Source: Ilyonectria destructans (lineage: Eukaryota > Ascomycota > Sordariomycetes > Hypocreales > Nectriaceae). From it: a stretch of 64,000 nucleotides of DNA. The notes under the pieces are model-generated. The model searched no databases. It saw only the letters and a list, made by a program, of their open reading frames with translations, and had not been told where the DNA came from. The DNA is taken from the NCBI GenBank assembly GCA_020740775.1, contig JAHEWK010000011.1, positions 1,612,001 through 1,676,000 on the forward strand, read 5' to 3'. A program made the position numbers and the translations under genes. Below, piece by piece: positions 13,201-24,288 of this stretch. Numbering within the stretch: position 1 is the first letter of the stretch; the number at the start of each line of letters is the position of its first letter.

Positions 13201-15773
13201 CCCGCCCCTGCTAATCTTTGTCAGGGGGCCCGGTGAATTTGATTGATGAGAATGACGAAAGTGAAGAAAAAGAAAGGGTCCTTGACCGGGTGTAGCAGGA
13301 TGGAGGACATGGCGTCGCGGAATCTGATGATCCAGAGTTTTTGGCCCACGCCTGTGTGTTCCGGGGAGCTAGCAAGATAGCCATGGCTAGGGGCTTAGGG
13401 CGGACGATCATGGGCAGCGCGAGCGACATTACTCCGTGGGGTAAAACGGGCCTGGCCCTTGACTAGGCGTCGTTGCTCAACTTAACTGAGGGAGGGGGGT
13501 GTTGGCCTAGGCTCTATTTCGCGATGGCGGCCGAGGGATTGTAGCTTGGGGTTTAGAGGGTGCGTGAGGAATGGTACGCTGAGGGACGACGCTTGGACAA
13601 GAGGCGTCGAGTGGCAACTCGCAGGTTGTGATGTATCATGTTTCTACTTTCAGGAACAGCAAGCGTTCGTTTTGGTGCACGAGGCGACGCAAGGCAAGGC
13701 AAGGCAATCTACAGCACCCATGCCCGGCCCAATTTCATGTGTGCATCGACTCCGGGTAGGGTCGCGCAGCTGCTGTGACCGGCCTCTGGTGTCATCTAAC
13801 CGTCTCACGCCTCACATATCGTGTTGTTGGTTGGTGACCGACGTATTCGGGTGTTGTTGGAATAGGCTGATAAGTGCTTTTGGGGCTGAGGCTCGGCCTA
13901 GATTTGGGTCGGATGCAAACTGCAGTTGGATGGCCGCCCATGTGCGCCTATATGCGAGTTACATTGACCATCACACCCTATCTGTCCATTCATCCCGCGG
14001 CATCGGGTTGTTGGGCCAGGCACATATATGCAGGATTGCTGCGGTCCAACGGCAACTACTTGCAACTGCAGTCCGGAACTCTCACCCACGAAACCTCCGG
14101 TCCATGACATCCCGCGTTCCGGCTCGACGACGCCGAGATGATTCCACGCTCGATTGACGCCCGGCTATCGAGCAAGGGCCAGACGGGATTACACGTTGTG
14201 GCACCAGGTAGGGAGGATGACAGGCCGGGGCCGGGAAGAGGACGGGATGGGACAATGGGAGCCTTTTGCTCGATGGGCATTGATGGGATTCTTTCAACGG
14301 CCTGTAAGAGGCGAGGGATCGCGTATCAGCCGCCGCAGATGCATGCGTCACATGCATTGGGTGGTCGTACTATGTATGGTGTGGTATGTTGAAGGATGCA
14401 TCTTGGGCCTTTGGCCCCATGATGGTTATGTCAACGGCAGCACCCCCCCAGAAAGGTCGCTACAGGCATGAACTGGGAGGGTGCCTAGAAAATAAATCAC
14501 GTATTTTTCCTAGGCTCTGATCCGACCAAAAAGCAAAACCACCGCTGCGTCTTGCGTCTTGAGGCCACGGGCACGCCAGAATGTGCCTATCCCCCGCCCC
14601 TTGCGGGAAATGCAAAAATGGCCTAGGATGGGTGGGAATAAGGGAAGAAAAAGAAAAGAAAAAAAAAACAAAATAGCCCCAGGCGCATGGCATGGCAGGC
14701 ATGGGGGCGGAACAACGAAAGATGAGAGTGCCAAACGGCGCCTACTCCGACTTTGGCCGAGTCCGACTGGTCATATCCTCTTACCGCCTCTTCATCCCCT
14801 AATTTACAATGGCTTCTAGGCTGGCTGGTGCTGGACGGAGCATGGAACATGGAGGGAGAGAATCGCATAATGGAGAATCAGCGGATGGAGAAATGGGTTT
14901 CTTATGGGGACACCAAGAATCGTGTGTGGTTGACGTAAACGGATGCGTGCTTCATAACGTGCAGCAGTCATGACGGCGAGAGTGAGCGAGTCGCTGCGGC
15001 ACAGCACAGCACCAGCCCAGTGGCCCGGTGCGGACCGGGCTTTCACGTCCGTGTGAGAGATTTCTCACGAGGAACGGCATCCACTTGCCCTGGCATTGTC
15101 CAGCGCTAAGCCCATGTCGCATGCCATGCCATGTTGTGATGCTGTGTCTTGGCATCGCATCCACCAGCGACGTCGACGAAAGACGAGATGAGACCTTGCT
15201 GAACCAGGTGCAGGGCGCCACTATAGAGCCCTAGGCGCTATAGCACAGGGCACCGAGATGCCATCCGCCGCTATTGGCTCTCGCGGGCTCCGCACCTGGA
15301 ACAGCGAGGAAGTTTCGCATTTTTCTGGAAGCGGCGAAGCAAAGAGCATTGGACCACTGGAGCCCGGGCCTCACCTAAGCCTACACGGCCAACATCCGGG
15401 ATGACCCAGGACAGAAGATGAGGCAGTCTTCGGTGGCGGTGGCCCGCGGGCACAGCACACGAAGAAGGGGCTTCATTTCCGCTAATGCGTTGCTGGCCAG
15501 TCCGTATTGTCCCGTTGGCGGTTCTTCCATGCTTTGGGCGCTGAGAGTGCGTGCTCCGGCCACTGAAATGGCTGGGACGACCCCCGGACTGGCGGCTGGC
15601 CGGTGAGTGACGGTCGCGTGAGGTGTGCAAAAGGTGTGAGGGGCCGGCCGCCATCATCTTGGTTCGGTACATCCAGTGCTGGGATGTGCGAGTCCCGCTG
15701 GACGGAGGATAATTAGGTACCTTAGCTGAGTACCGTCCTTGGGTTCCGTACCGTGGGATCGTACCGCACCGGA

Positions 15774-15808
15774 GCAGCACCGCAGCACCGCAGCACCGCA
15801 GCACCGCA
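15774..15808. repeat. Short tandem repeat, 8-base unit GCAGCACC
   Basis: Four perfect copies of GCAGCACC plus a partial fifth. It lies outside any gene. Confidence 0.9.
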
Positions 15809-17478
15809 ATTTAGTGCCTACGTAGCACCAACGCAGCCCGCTACCCGAACCGTTGGCAATGGAAACGACTTTATTCGCAAGGGCATGGCTGGATTCAGGG
15901 CCGCCAGCGGGGTGGAGTGGAGGCCTACAGGGGCGCCCACTGCCCAATTCAACGGCCTGGTCGCCCTCTGCCCAATTCAACGACCTGGCTTGTGCCCGTT
16001 CCTGTTCCTGACAGCCACCGCACGCAGCGTCGTCCCCGGTGGCTCTGCCGACGGCGCTTTTTCCCACGTACCGAGCTAGCTACCGACAGAATTGGCAATG
16101 TGGGAGACAGGGAGTGGGTTCGTGCAAGGGTGCCGCTGAGCGTCGTCCACTTGGGCCGAAGTTGAAGCCTCTTCGTCGACGACGCCGCCGTATTCCCACG
16201 GCCGGGACCCTCCTGAGTCCTCAGTCAGTCCTCACCCCCAACCAACACCAACGCGCCAGGCCCAAGCCGACGCCTAAGCCCAAAGCTCTGGGGATGGATC
16301 ATGGATGGTCAGGCACGTACAGGAGTCAGTGCATTTGGTGCAGTGTGTGGGCAGGCAAGCAACCAGCCAGCCGGCCAGCCAAGGTAACTGCATGCGAATG
16401 CATCCGTATCCGAACCCACGCGATGGAGTAACTTAATACGTACTGCCGACGCACTTACACCGCGGTACGAAGTACGGGTACCGATACTCGGCTGTCCGCG
16501 CACTTACATGGCAGGTACGGGTACGGACTATCGGGTTATTTCACCGCGCACAAGCAAACACGGCTTCTTCACGGGCGGCCAGCCGGGTCGACCGTTGAAC
16601 TCCGCCGCTGCATCATTCCATTCCGCCAACTCGGAAGTTCTCGTCGACGGCTCTCAACCGAACGCTCCACGGGGATGCGCCATCTACGGTTTGCCCCGAG
16701 CTGAGTCGTTCTCTGCGGCGCCTCGCGGACCTTCGCAACACCACCCTCACGACCCATTGCAACCTCTAGGCCCGTCACATCTCACAATTAGCCTCGCCCT
16801 TACACGCGAGAGCCATGCGACGTGCGTGATGCGTGATGCGGCCGGCGCCCTCCTCCACGAGGCCGCTCGCTCTCTCATTCACGAGTCTATCACCGCGATC
16901 CTGGTGAACCCACTAATGAATCCATAAACCCATGATCCATGATGAAGAGCAGCCGCCCAAACCACAGGCCCCTGCCCTGTCTGTCCTCTCTTCTCCTCGC
17001 CCTCGTTTTCGCGGGTCTCGACCTGTCCGTGATGGGAACATGACAGGTCCTCTTCCACCCTGTCCTCGCTCTTCCTCGACTTCCCTCCCCCCCCCCACAA
17101 CAAGGCTGGGCTGATACCCACCTTTCTCCAACAAACGCCGGGACCAGCGTCGAGTGACGACAGGAAAGCTCCGCCAACTCCACGGGGTGTCCGCAAAACC
17201 CAGCAAAAGCAAAGGAGCCCCTGCCTACCATCGTACGACTTCTGTACAGCCATGAATCTCCTCGCTCGCAACGGCTTGGGGACAGCCACGAGGAATCATC
17301 GGCTTGTGGAGAAGCAGAAGATTTTTTTTCCTTTGTCCTCAATCTCTGCTTCGATGCCTGCAGGTCCAGTTTGACCAGGGGGTTCGGAACCATGGATGCC
17401 ATCGAGGATAAAACATCTGGGGAGGACGCTCAATGTGTCGATTCTGCTTCCGTATCCTGTCCGAGTCGAATCCCTCTT

Positions 17479-17484
17479 TATAAA
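17479..17484 (+). promoter_or_regulatory. TATA box of flavohemoprotein gene (candidate)
   Basis: TATAAA lies about 209 bases before the start codon and is followed by a CT-rich leader, the usual layout of strongly induced fungal promoters. Confidence 0.45.
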
Positions 17485-17692
17485 CCACCTCCCCCTCCCT
17501 TGTTCTCATCATCATACTCTCCTGGTGTATTACTCGGCCGGCCGTCATTAACAAGAGCAGCAACCATCAACATCTCAATTGCAATAATACATCCTTGCCC
17601 GAGAGTCCCTGGATCAGTCGTTGCTGTAGTATAACTACTCCATCTCATCTCATCCATCAACACCCTCCGATCCTCCATCACATACAATCACA

Positions 17693-19066
17693 ATGGCTTT
17701 GTCATACCAACAGAGCAAGCTCATCCGGGGCACCATCCCGGCCCTCACCGACCATGGAGAGCGTATCACCACCATCTTCTACCGCAACATGCTGAGGGAC
17801 CACCCCGAGCTTAACGACTACTTCAACACCGTCAACCAGGCCAACGGTCGTCAGCCCCGTGCCCTCACTGCCGTTATCCTCAGCTACGCCCAGAACATCA
17901 ACCACATTACCGAGCTCATCCCCAAGATGGAGCGCATGTGCCACAAGCACTGCTCCCTGGGCATCATGCCGCAACACTACGCCATCGTAGAGAAGTACTT
18001 GATTGCCGCCTTCTCCGAGGTTCTCGGCGCTGCTATGACTCCCCAAGCGAGAGAAGCTTGGGTCAAGGCTTACTGGATGCTCGCCAAGATGCTCATCGGC
18101 CGCGAGGCCCAGCTCTATCGCGACTTCGATAAGTGGCAGGGCTACCGCAAGTTCCGCATTGAGAAGAAAGTTGAGGAGTCTGAGGACATCTACTCCTTCT
18201 ACCTCGTCCCTGTTGACGGCAAACGCCTGCCCAGCTTCCTGCCTGGCCAGTATGTCTCCGTCCAGGTCAAGATCGCCGAGAAGGGCTACCTTCAGTCTCG
18301 CCAGTATTCCCTCAGTGACGCTCCCCGACCTGACTACTACCGCGTCACCGTCAAGCGTGACCAAGGCATCCACATGAGCCGTTCCGGCCGCTTCCTGGGC
18401 GGTGCCGCCCTCACCCCTGGTGTCATGTCCAACCTCCTCATTGACATGAAGGAAGAGGGTGACCTTGTTGAGCTCACCCACCCCGCCGGCGAGTTCTTCC
18501 TCGACACGAACAACACCTCCAACGTCCCCATCGTCCTCATCTCCGCCGGCGTTGGTGTCACTCCCATGATGTCCATCCTCAACACCGTCTCAGAGCGCCA
18601 GCCCCACCGCCCCGTCTCTTGGATCCACGGATCCCGCCGATCTGTCCCCTTCTACGACCAGATCCGCCGCATCTCCCGCAACCGCCCCAACTTCCGTTGC
18701 AACATCTTCAAGACCCACCTTGCCGAATCCGATATCTATGGCGTCAACTACGACCACGACTTCCGGGTGGACCTCGCCAAGGTCGATAAGGACGACCTGT
18801 GGCTGTGCAACGGTTCTGCTGAGTACTATGTCTGCGGCCCTGAGCAATTTATGCTTGAGATGGCTGAGTACCTCAAGTCTAAGAAGGTCGACTCCTCCAG
18901 AATCAAGTTTGAACTCTTCAGTACTGGTGACATGGAGTTCAAGGTTGACACCCTGAGCATCATCTCTAGCAGCGACAGCAACTCTGCGCCGAGAACCTCA
19001 AGCTCTGAAGCTGCCTGCCCCGTGAGCGGCGCGAGCTCGCTCGCCGGTGCCTGCCCCTTCAAATAA
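17693..19066 (+). CDS. Flavohemoprotein (nitric oxide dioxygenase)
   Basis: Single exon, 457 aa. Flavohemoglobins oxidise NO to nitrate with O2 and NAD(P)H. The globin domain covers about residues 1-145, with Tyr B10 (Y30), Gln E7 (Q54) and the proximal His in H-K-H86-C-S-L-G. The FAD domain (about 155-265) contains R-Q-Y-S-L-S, and the NAD domain (about 275-405) contains G-V-G-V-T-P-M and Y-V-C-G-P. The family normally ends near the F-E-L-F motif. This protein carries about 45 more residues, rich in Ser/Ala, with two Cys-Pro motifs (A-C-P-V and A-C-P-F) close to the end. No mitochondrial presequence is obvious, so a cytosolic form is likely. The long CT-rich upstream region suggests inducible expression. 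Confidence 0.96.
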   Translation: MALSYQQSKLIRGTIPALTDHGERITTIFYRNMLRDHPELNDYFNTVNQANGRQPRALTAVILSYAQNINHITELIPKMERMCHKHCSLGIMPQHYAIVEKYLIAAFSEVLGAAMTPQAREAWVKAYWMLAKMLIGREAQLYRDFDKWQGYRKFRIEKKVEESEDIYSFYLVPVDGKRLPSFLPGQYVSVQVKIAEKGYLQSRQYSLSDAPRPDYYRVTVKRDQGIHMSRSGRFLGGAALTPGVMSNLLIDMKEEGDLVELTHPAGEFFLDTNNTSNVPIVLISAGVGVTPMMSILNTVSERQPHRPVSWIHGSRRSVPFYDQIRRISRNRPNFRCNIFKTHLAESDIYGVNYDHDFRVDLAKVDKDDLWLCNGSAEYYVCGPEQFMLEMAEYLKSKKVDSSRIKFELFSTGDMEFKVDTLSIISSSDSNSAPRTSSSEAACPVSGASSLAGACPFK

Positions 19067-19686
19067 AGATAATGCTTCTCTGTTTTGCTATCTATTGTCT
19101 TGTTGGTGGCTCCGGACGGGCACCGGCTTTCTCGGGAGTTGATTGGAGTTTGTGTTTCTTGGGCGTCGTCTTTTCATGTACTCTTTCGATTCTCGGCCAT
19201 TTTTCTATCTCTTGTTTTTCATCATCAATATTGTTAAAATTACGGCCTGAGGGTATTGTGGCATTGCGGATTATACAACGAAATGAGCGGGTAACCTAGA
19301 GGCGAACGCGGAGGGCGGGTGCAAACAGCGAAAATGACCTACAGAACTTGTCCTTGTAATACCAGAAGGAAAGGAAATACAAATAATTTGCTTCGATCAA
19401 CGAGTGTCCACTCCACCCCAACCGTGAAATCATCAGGGAAATAAGCCAAACAAAATAAGATCATAATGAAATAAAACAATTTCCAGTTCGTCAACCTCCG
19501 CCAAGTCCATCAATTTCCCCTGTACAAATGTAAAAGAGATGAGAGTTCCTAGCACCTGTCAAAATGATGCCCGAGTGGCTGGCACCCTTAGCAGGGGGAA
19601 GCCGGTCTAGTGAAGAAATCATTCGACGTCATAATGAACAAGGCCAGGAACCCCCCGGGACCGAGGCGTCCGAGTCAGCCGAGCAA
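19067..19686. other. Intergenic, convergent 3' regions
   Basis: 3' UTRs of the flavohemoprotein and the C2H2 gene meet here. No gene is seen. Confidence 0.5.
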
Positions 19687-20542
19687 CTACGTATAGCCGT
19701 GCAGATTCCGCATATGCTTTTGGAGGTTGTCACGGCGCGTGAACGTCTGACCACACTCCGTACAGACGTGATCCTTATCGAGGATCCCCATGCGTCTGGC
19801 GTACGATTTGTGAGCGCTGCGGTAATGTCGGTCCATGTCCCGTTGCTCAGCTCGTCTTGTCCCGCATGCTGGATCCGCCTCACACTTGACAGGTCTGTTA
19901 TGGGTCTTCATATGCTTGCTGGGGTTAGAACTCGGTTAGCTACTGGCAATGCTTATGACCTCGGCTAGAGGAAGTCGCGGTGAGTAAACGCACTTGAGTT
20001 CAGTTGGTCTCTCAAAGGATTGGGTACAATCTTCACTCTCGCACCATAGTCGATTAGGTTCGGGTGAAGACGCAGATGGCTGGGCTTGGTCTGATATGAG
20101 GTTATGGCGTTAATGTTTTAATTGTTGAAAGTGTGATGAAAGGAGAAAACGCACCGTGATACGGATCTGGAGAATAGTAATTGGTGAAGTCCTGGGCAGC
20201 AGAGCTTGGCCCAGGATCACGAAGGAGAGTCGATGGGTCAACGGTGGCTGGCTGGGATGAGAGGCTGTTGTAATAATCATGGATGTCCTGCTGGTCTTGG
20301 ATGGTCCCGGCCACAATTGTGCTTGGGCCGGGGGTCAAGAACTGGCGGTCTCGTCGCTACTGGTCTTGACTTGGATCATCCTGGCCAGACGGCCCTGGCT
20401 CAGCCGTGTAGTAGGTGTTTGGGTACGGCGCCTCTTCCTGGTACTCAAGGAGGTTAGGGTCGATGGGTATGTCGTCGTAGTGAGTCTGGCGGGACTTCCC
20501 AGACCGTTTGCGGCTACTGGATTTGCCGTCCTTCTTCCCCAT
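19687..20542 (-). CDS. C2H2 zinc-finger protein with an in-frame TAG in its N-terminal part
   Basis: Well-supported 3' exons are 20090-19994 and 19918-19687, preceded by coding sequence from about 20295 to 20155. Together they encode three zinc fingers: C-x4-C-x12-H-x3-H (starting W-C-E-S-E-D-C), C-x5-C with a late His pair, and C-x2-C-x12-H-x4-H (C-T-E-C-G-Q-T-F). The start M-G-K-K-D-G-K at 20542 opens a Lys/Arg-Ser and Pro/Tyr-rich N-terminus. In the same frame a TAG stands at 20357-20359, and the compositionally similar coding sequence continues after it. A 75-base intron (20370-20296, weak GTCAAG donor, AAG acceptor) would remove the stop and keep frame, giving 213 aa; otherwise the gene is broken. 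It is a probable DNA-binding regulator, divergent from the deaminase gene. Confidence 0.6.
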
Positions 20543-21568
20543 GGTTGCAAATATTGTCGTTCGTGAGTTACCACGGACTGCGTTGTCCTCGTCAGTAAGA
20601 GAGGGTCGTGGATGCATTCCAAGGCGATATTTACATAATAGAAGCTGGACGAAATCTTGATGAGACTGAGGCGAGATCCGTGTTAGCAAAGGCGTGTCTT
20701 CTTTTCACTAGATGGTTGGCCCAAGATCCTGGTAACATACTGGATTGGCTCGGTTGCGCGCCAAACGACAGCACGGAGTTTCTCGACTTTGGCTGGATAA
20801 AGGGAAGATGAGTAAAATCTTGGAAACTCAGTCTTGATGTGAGTGAAGGTGAGATATAGCAGGTTCGTCGGTTAGAGAAAGCTCCTCTCTTTTATACCGC
20901 TTCTGTATCTCCGGTGGCGCAGAGAGGCCGTCCAGAGGCCACAAGAGGCCCTCGCCTGGAATTGGAATTGTAAATTCCAGCCGGCCTGAGATAGGAAAGG
21001 GTAGCACTGAGAACCAATAGAACATTCAAGAAACTTGGGTGGATATAGTTGCTCAATTGCGTACGACGCCTTGGCGTTGGTTGGTGATGACTTCAGGCCT
21101 ACCCGCCGCTCTGCCTCGTTGCCTTCGCGGTCGCGGCCCGCCTGAGGCCACAACCGGTGAGAACACGGCGACTGGTTGGATGCCTGATTCGTGACATTGA
21201 AAGATTAGGCATTGAGCTAACCTTGATCCAGAAGCAGAGAGACACGTAGAGGCCGTCGGTTGGGTTCTCGGGGGGTTTGTTGGTGTGCTGCCCCGCGCGT
21301 GGTGATGGGCCTCCGAGCCTCACGACGGGCCTCTTGTGGGGGTTCGGCATTGCGCGAACCGGCTTTTAGCCCATGGTGTGGATGAGAAAGCGTCTCGTTT
21401 GAAAAGTATGAAGGAGCTGGGATATATAACAAAGCCTGGGGAATGGAAGGAATCATTAGAGCCACTCAACCAACTTTGCCCCTCAGCGCTCTGAGAACAC
21501 ATCTACCCATCTGCCTCAAGACATTTTGTTCCCTGAGATCATACTTGCTTACTCAATCAATTGATGCA
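20543..21568. other. Intergenic between divergent C2H2 and deaminase genes
   Basis: A 1 kb upstream region shared by the two genes. No further gene is seen. The deaminase side holds a TATA box at 21423. Confidence 0.5.
21423..21429 (+). promoter_or_regulatory. TATA box of the deaminase gene (candidate)
   Basis: TATATAA lies 146 bases before the chosen ATG at 21569. Its position makes the earlier in-frame ATG at 21443 an unlikely start, because that one would fall at the transcription start region. Confidence 0.4.
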
Positions 21569-23245
21569 ATGGATCTGACACCTCCCACCTCGCCTCAGCA
21601 TGGTAAATTAGATCTGGTTATATTCAAGCCTAAACAGCTCCGTCGCTTCTATGAACCTGTCGTTCTCTTCAAAGCCCTCAACGACATCTCACGTAAGTGG
21701 GGTAGAATTCGATTGCCAGACCGTTCCCCCACCCCCGAGACGGACGAAGAGAAGTTTCAACTGTTCCTTGACAAACTCGCTCTCGTTTGCGATCGGGAAA
21801 AGTGTGGCTCCACGGTCACGGCTGTTACCGTTCTGGACCAGGAGGAGGATGTTCTCACTTACGTCTTCGCTTGCAACCAAATCTCAACGTCTGGACTTGA
21901 GAAAACGAAGAATTTCGTGCTTGAGCTGCTCAAAAAGGTAGAAGGTTTCAACAACCTTGAGCCGGCTGAGAAAATTGGAGTTAGGGAGGACATCCGCAAT
22001 TTGATTCTGGCATTCAATCGACCAAGGGTTGAGTGCTACATGAGAAGTCTGCTGCAAGAGCTGGAGAATTGCATCGAATCATGCAATCACATTGAATACG
22101 ATGACAGTAAGCGAGACCCAGGAATAGACCACCCATTCTAAGCAAACTAATGCTCGTCATAGTCTCACAAATTGAGAGAAGCTTGAAAGAGCTACACATG
22201 TCTATTGGCGACGGCGTCGGCAAGAAGACTATTGAAGCTGAATGTATGCTGAACCAGCCCGAGTAACAACAAACGTAACTAAAGAAAATGTACAGACCTT
22301 AACTCTTCCCTTCGCTACCTCCGAGAAATCAATGATTTTCGAAAGGCTCCCATGAAAAACTTCATTGACGAGCGAGCAACCGAAGGTCGCCTGCCTGACC
22401 ATAAGACCATGTTCTGCTGGGCGGAGTTGCGACACAACCTGACCCGCCTACTTACCTACGAGAAAACTGTGGCAATCTTCATTACCACAGAGGCCAAATG
22501 GCCAGAGTTGTTCCAGGAGATAGAGGTCAAGGCAGTTATTTCCAGCCGTCCAGATGCTAACCCGCTGGGTAAGAAGAGCGAGAATGCGCAAAGCATAATC
22601 GGACGCATGTCTTCCGAGATTCTAACAATTCAGAAGTATCGGGGGCTTTCTCTGAAGCTCGAGGCAGAGCCGTACCATTTAAATGATCGAATTGCAGAGC
22701 AGTGTCAGAAAGATAGATTCAGACCAATCGTGCATTGCGAAGTCTTGCTCCTCAACTGGATTCTCGTCAAGTATACCGAGCCGATCTTCTTCCAAAAATG
22801 GAGGTACATCGGGACCAGCAAGGGACCATGCAAATTGTGCCACTACTACTTCGAAGCTCACCCGAGCCCAATAAAAGTGCGCCCTGCTCACGGAAACGTG
22901 TACGCGAGCTGGAGGTTCCCTGACTTGACCAGGGCCCAGGGGGACGCGGGCATGCGAGGACGGCAGAACATTTTCAATTCGATGATCGAAGCGGTTCGGA
23001 ATGATGCTTTTTCGATCTTGGAGGAAAAATCGCCACTTGGGAAATCGCATGATTCAAATACGTACACATTCGTGTCACACCCGGAATCGGACTGTGAGGT
23101 GGAAGCTGAGGGAAGCGAGACATCCGAGATTGAGGAGTTGGTCGAACAGTTCGACGCTGGGCTCGGTTTCACCAACACACCGAAGACCGATGGCCTTGCA
23201 CTGCCCAGCTCGGATGATGAGGAGGGAGGCACGAGCTTGGTCTGA
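21569..23245 (+). CDS. OTT_1508-like deaminase family protein
   Basis: Exons 21569-22106, 22163-22243 and 22296-23245 give 522 aa. The zinc-dependent deaminase core is visible in the last exon: H353-C-E355 (zinc His plus catalytic Glu) and, 30 residues on, P384-C385-K-L-C388 in the context Y-I-G-T-S-K-G-P-C. This spacing and the conserved flanks match the fungal OTT_1508-like branch of the cytidine-deaminase superfamily. Substrates of this branch are not known to me; its relatives act on free or nucleic-acid cytosine or adenine. The first 220 residues are mixed helical, and the tail (about 460-522) is acidic and Ser-rich. No signal peptide or membrane segment is seen, so it is probably intracellular. 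The catalytic residues are intact. It is divergent from the C2H2 gene and convergent with the GST gene (142 bases apart). Confidence 0.85.
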
Positions 23246-23387
23246 AATCCGACTTGAGAGACTGGGGGAGAGTATCGTTGATCTGTTTTTATTGCTCCGT
23301 TATTTTAGATGATTTCTTTGGTAGTTATCAACGTATAGTTAAATTATCATGTTCTACTTGAAGCTATTGTATGCTTCATAGGCTTAC

Positions 23388-24288
23388 TTAATAATCGTTT
23401 CGCTTGTGCCACGGCGCCGATGCCTCCAGGATGTCCTTGTGAAGCTGGGAGTCTCCAGCAATCTTGAAAATCTCATCGATAGCACCGATGCGCTGCATGA
23501 AGAGAAGGAACCCAACCCACACAAAGTCCGCGTAGCTGACCGTCTTACCCAGGAAAAATGGTCCCTCCTGGTTCTCCTTGAGGAGAGCTTCGACCTCACG
23601 GAAGATTGGCTGGCCAGCATCCCAAGCGAATTGACCGCCGCGTTCCTTTTCCAACTGCTCCAGGGGCATACCCGCCATTTGTGGACGCGTTTTGTACCAG
23701 TGCTCAATACCTCTTTCGCTGAGAAGCTCTCTGGGGACTGAGAGGAAGTAAATTCCACGGAGTGCCTCCATAAGGCGGGGCATGATAGTCTCAAGCTTGG
23801 CCAGGGTTGGGGAATCCAGGTGAATGGACGGCTCAGGGTGTAATTCTTCAATCCGCTGGACGATCTTGCGGGAATCCATCAGGTACGTGCCGTCGAGGAA
23901 TCTGACAGTTGGAATGGTCCATGTTCCTGTTGCTGGGTTGGCAGGGACGCTGATGACGAAATAGACCATTAGCGTTACCGCAACACGTCTAAGTGCTCAT
24001 TTCAGACATCTCAACTTACTGGGGCTCCAGCGTGGGCTTGATGTCGGGGTATTCAAGCTGCACAATTAACAAAACTGTCAAGACCTATAAAGCGGTTGCA
24101 TTTACCCATTCTGTCTTGTAATCAAGCCCCTTGAAGCTGAGGAGGAGCCGGGCTATTTGTGGTTAGTGACTCACGGAACTCTGAATTCTGTGGAGCGATA
24201 ATGTCATACTCTTCCAGGGGTTCAAAGACCACGCCGCCTGTGGAGGCTTGCTGGGAATGTCGAAAAGGACGATATGATCTGAAGACAT
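23388..24288 (-). CDS. Glutathione S-transferase-like protein
   Basis: Exons 24288-24210, 24152-24106, 24057-24020 and 23949-23388 encode 241 aa. The N-terminal thioredoxin-fold half carries V-L-F-D-I-P-S, W-K-T-R-L-L-L-S-F-K-G-L and the T-I-P-T-V-R-F-L-D-G-T cis-Pro segment followed by M-D-S-R-K-I (the glutathione-binding Ser). The helical C-terminal half carries F-F-L-G-K-T-V-S-Y-A-D-F, the N-capping box region of GSTs. The pattern is that of the fungal UstS-like group, which includes detoxification and secondary-metabolite enzymes. Four short exons at the 5' end are supported by consistent phases (1, 0, 2). Its position near the deaminase does not by itself imply a shared pathway. Confidence 0.88.

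Larger units (their letters stand above)
10287..17692. other. 7.4 kb stretch without a supportable gene
   Basis: Between STI1 and the flavohemoprotein no frame shows a family motif or convincing splice structure. The longest frames, 296 codons (minus, 10937-11827) and 203 codons (plus, 13546-14157), are Arg/Ser/Leu-rich compositional runs. Visible content: polypurine tracts on the plus strand near 11270-11305, 11980-12008 and 14640-14672, which are pyrimidine tracts on the minus strand; clustered GTAC/TACC words near 15715-15770 and 16440-16520; and the 8-base repeat at 15774-15808. The last 0.8 kb becomes CT-rich on the plus strand, as in a promoter/leader. A long non-coding RNA or an extended regulatory region is possible but not shown. 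Confidence 0.5.
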
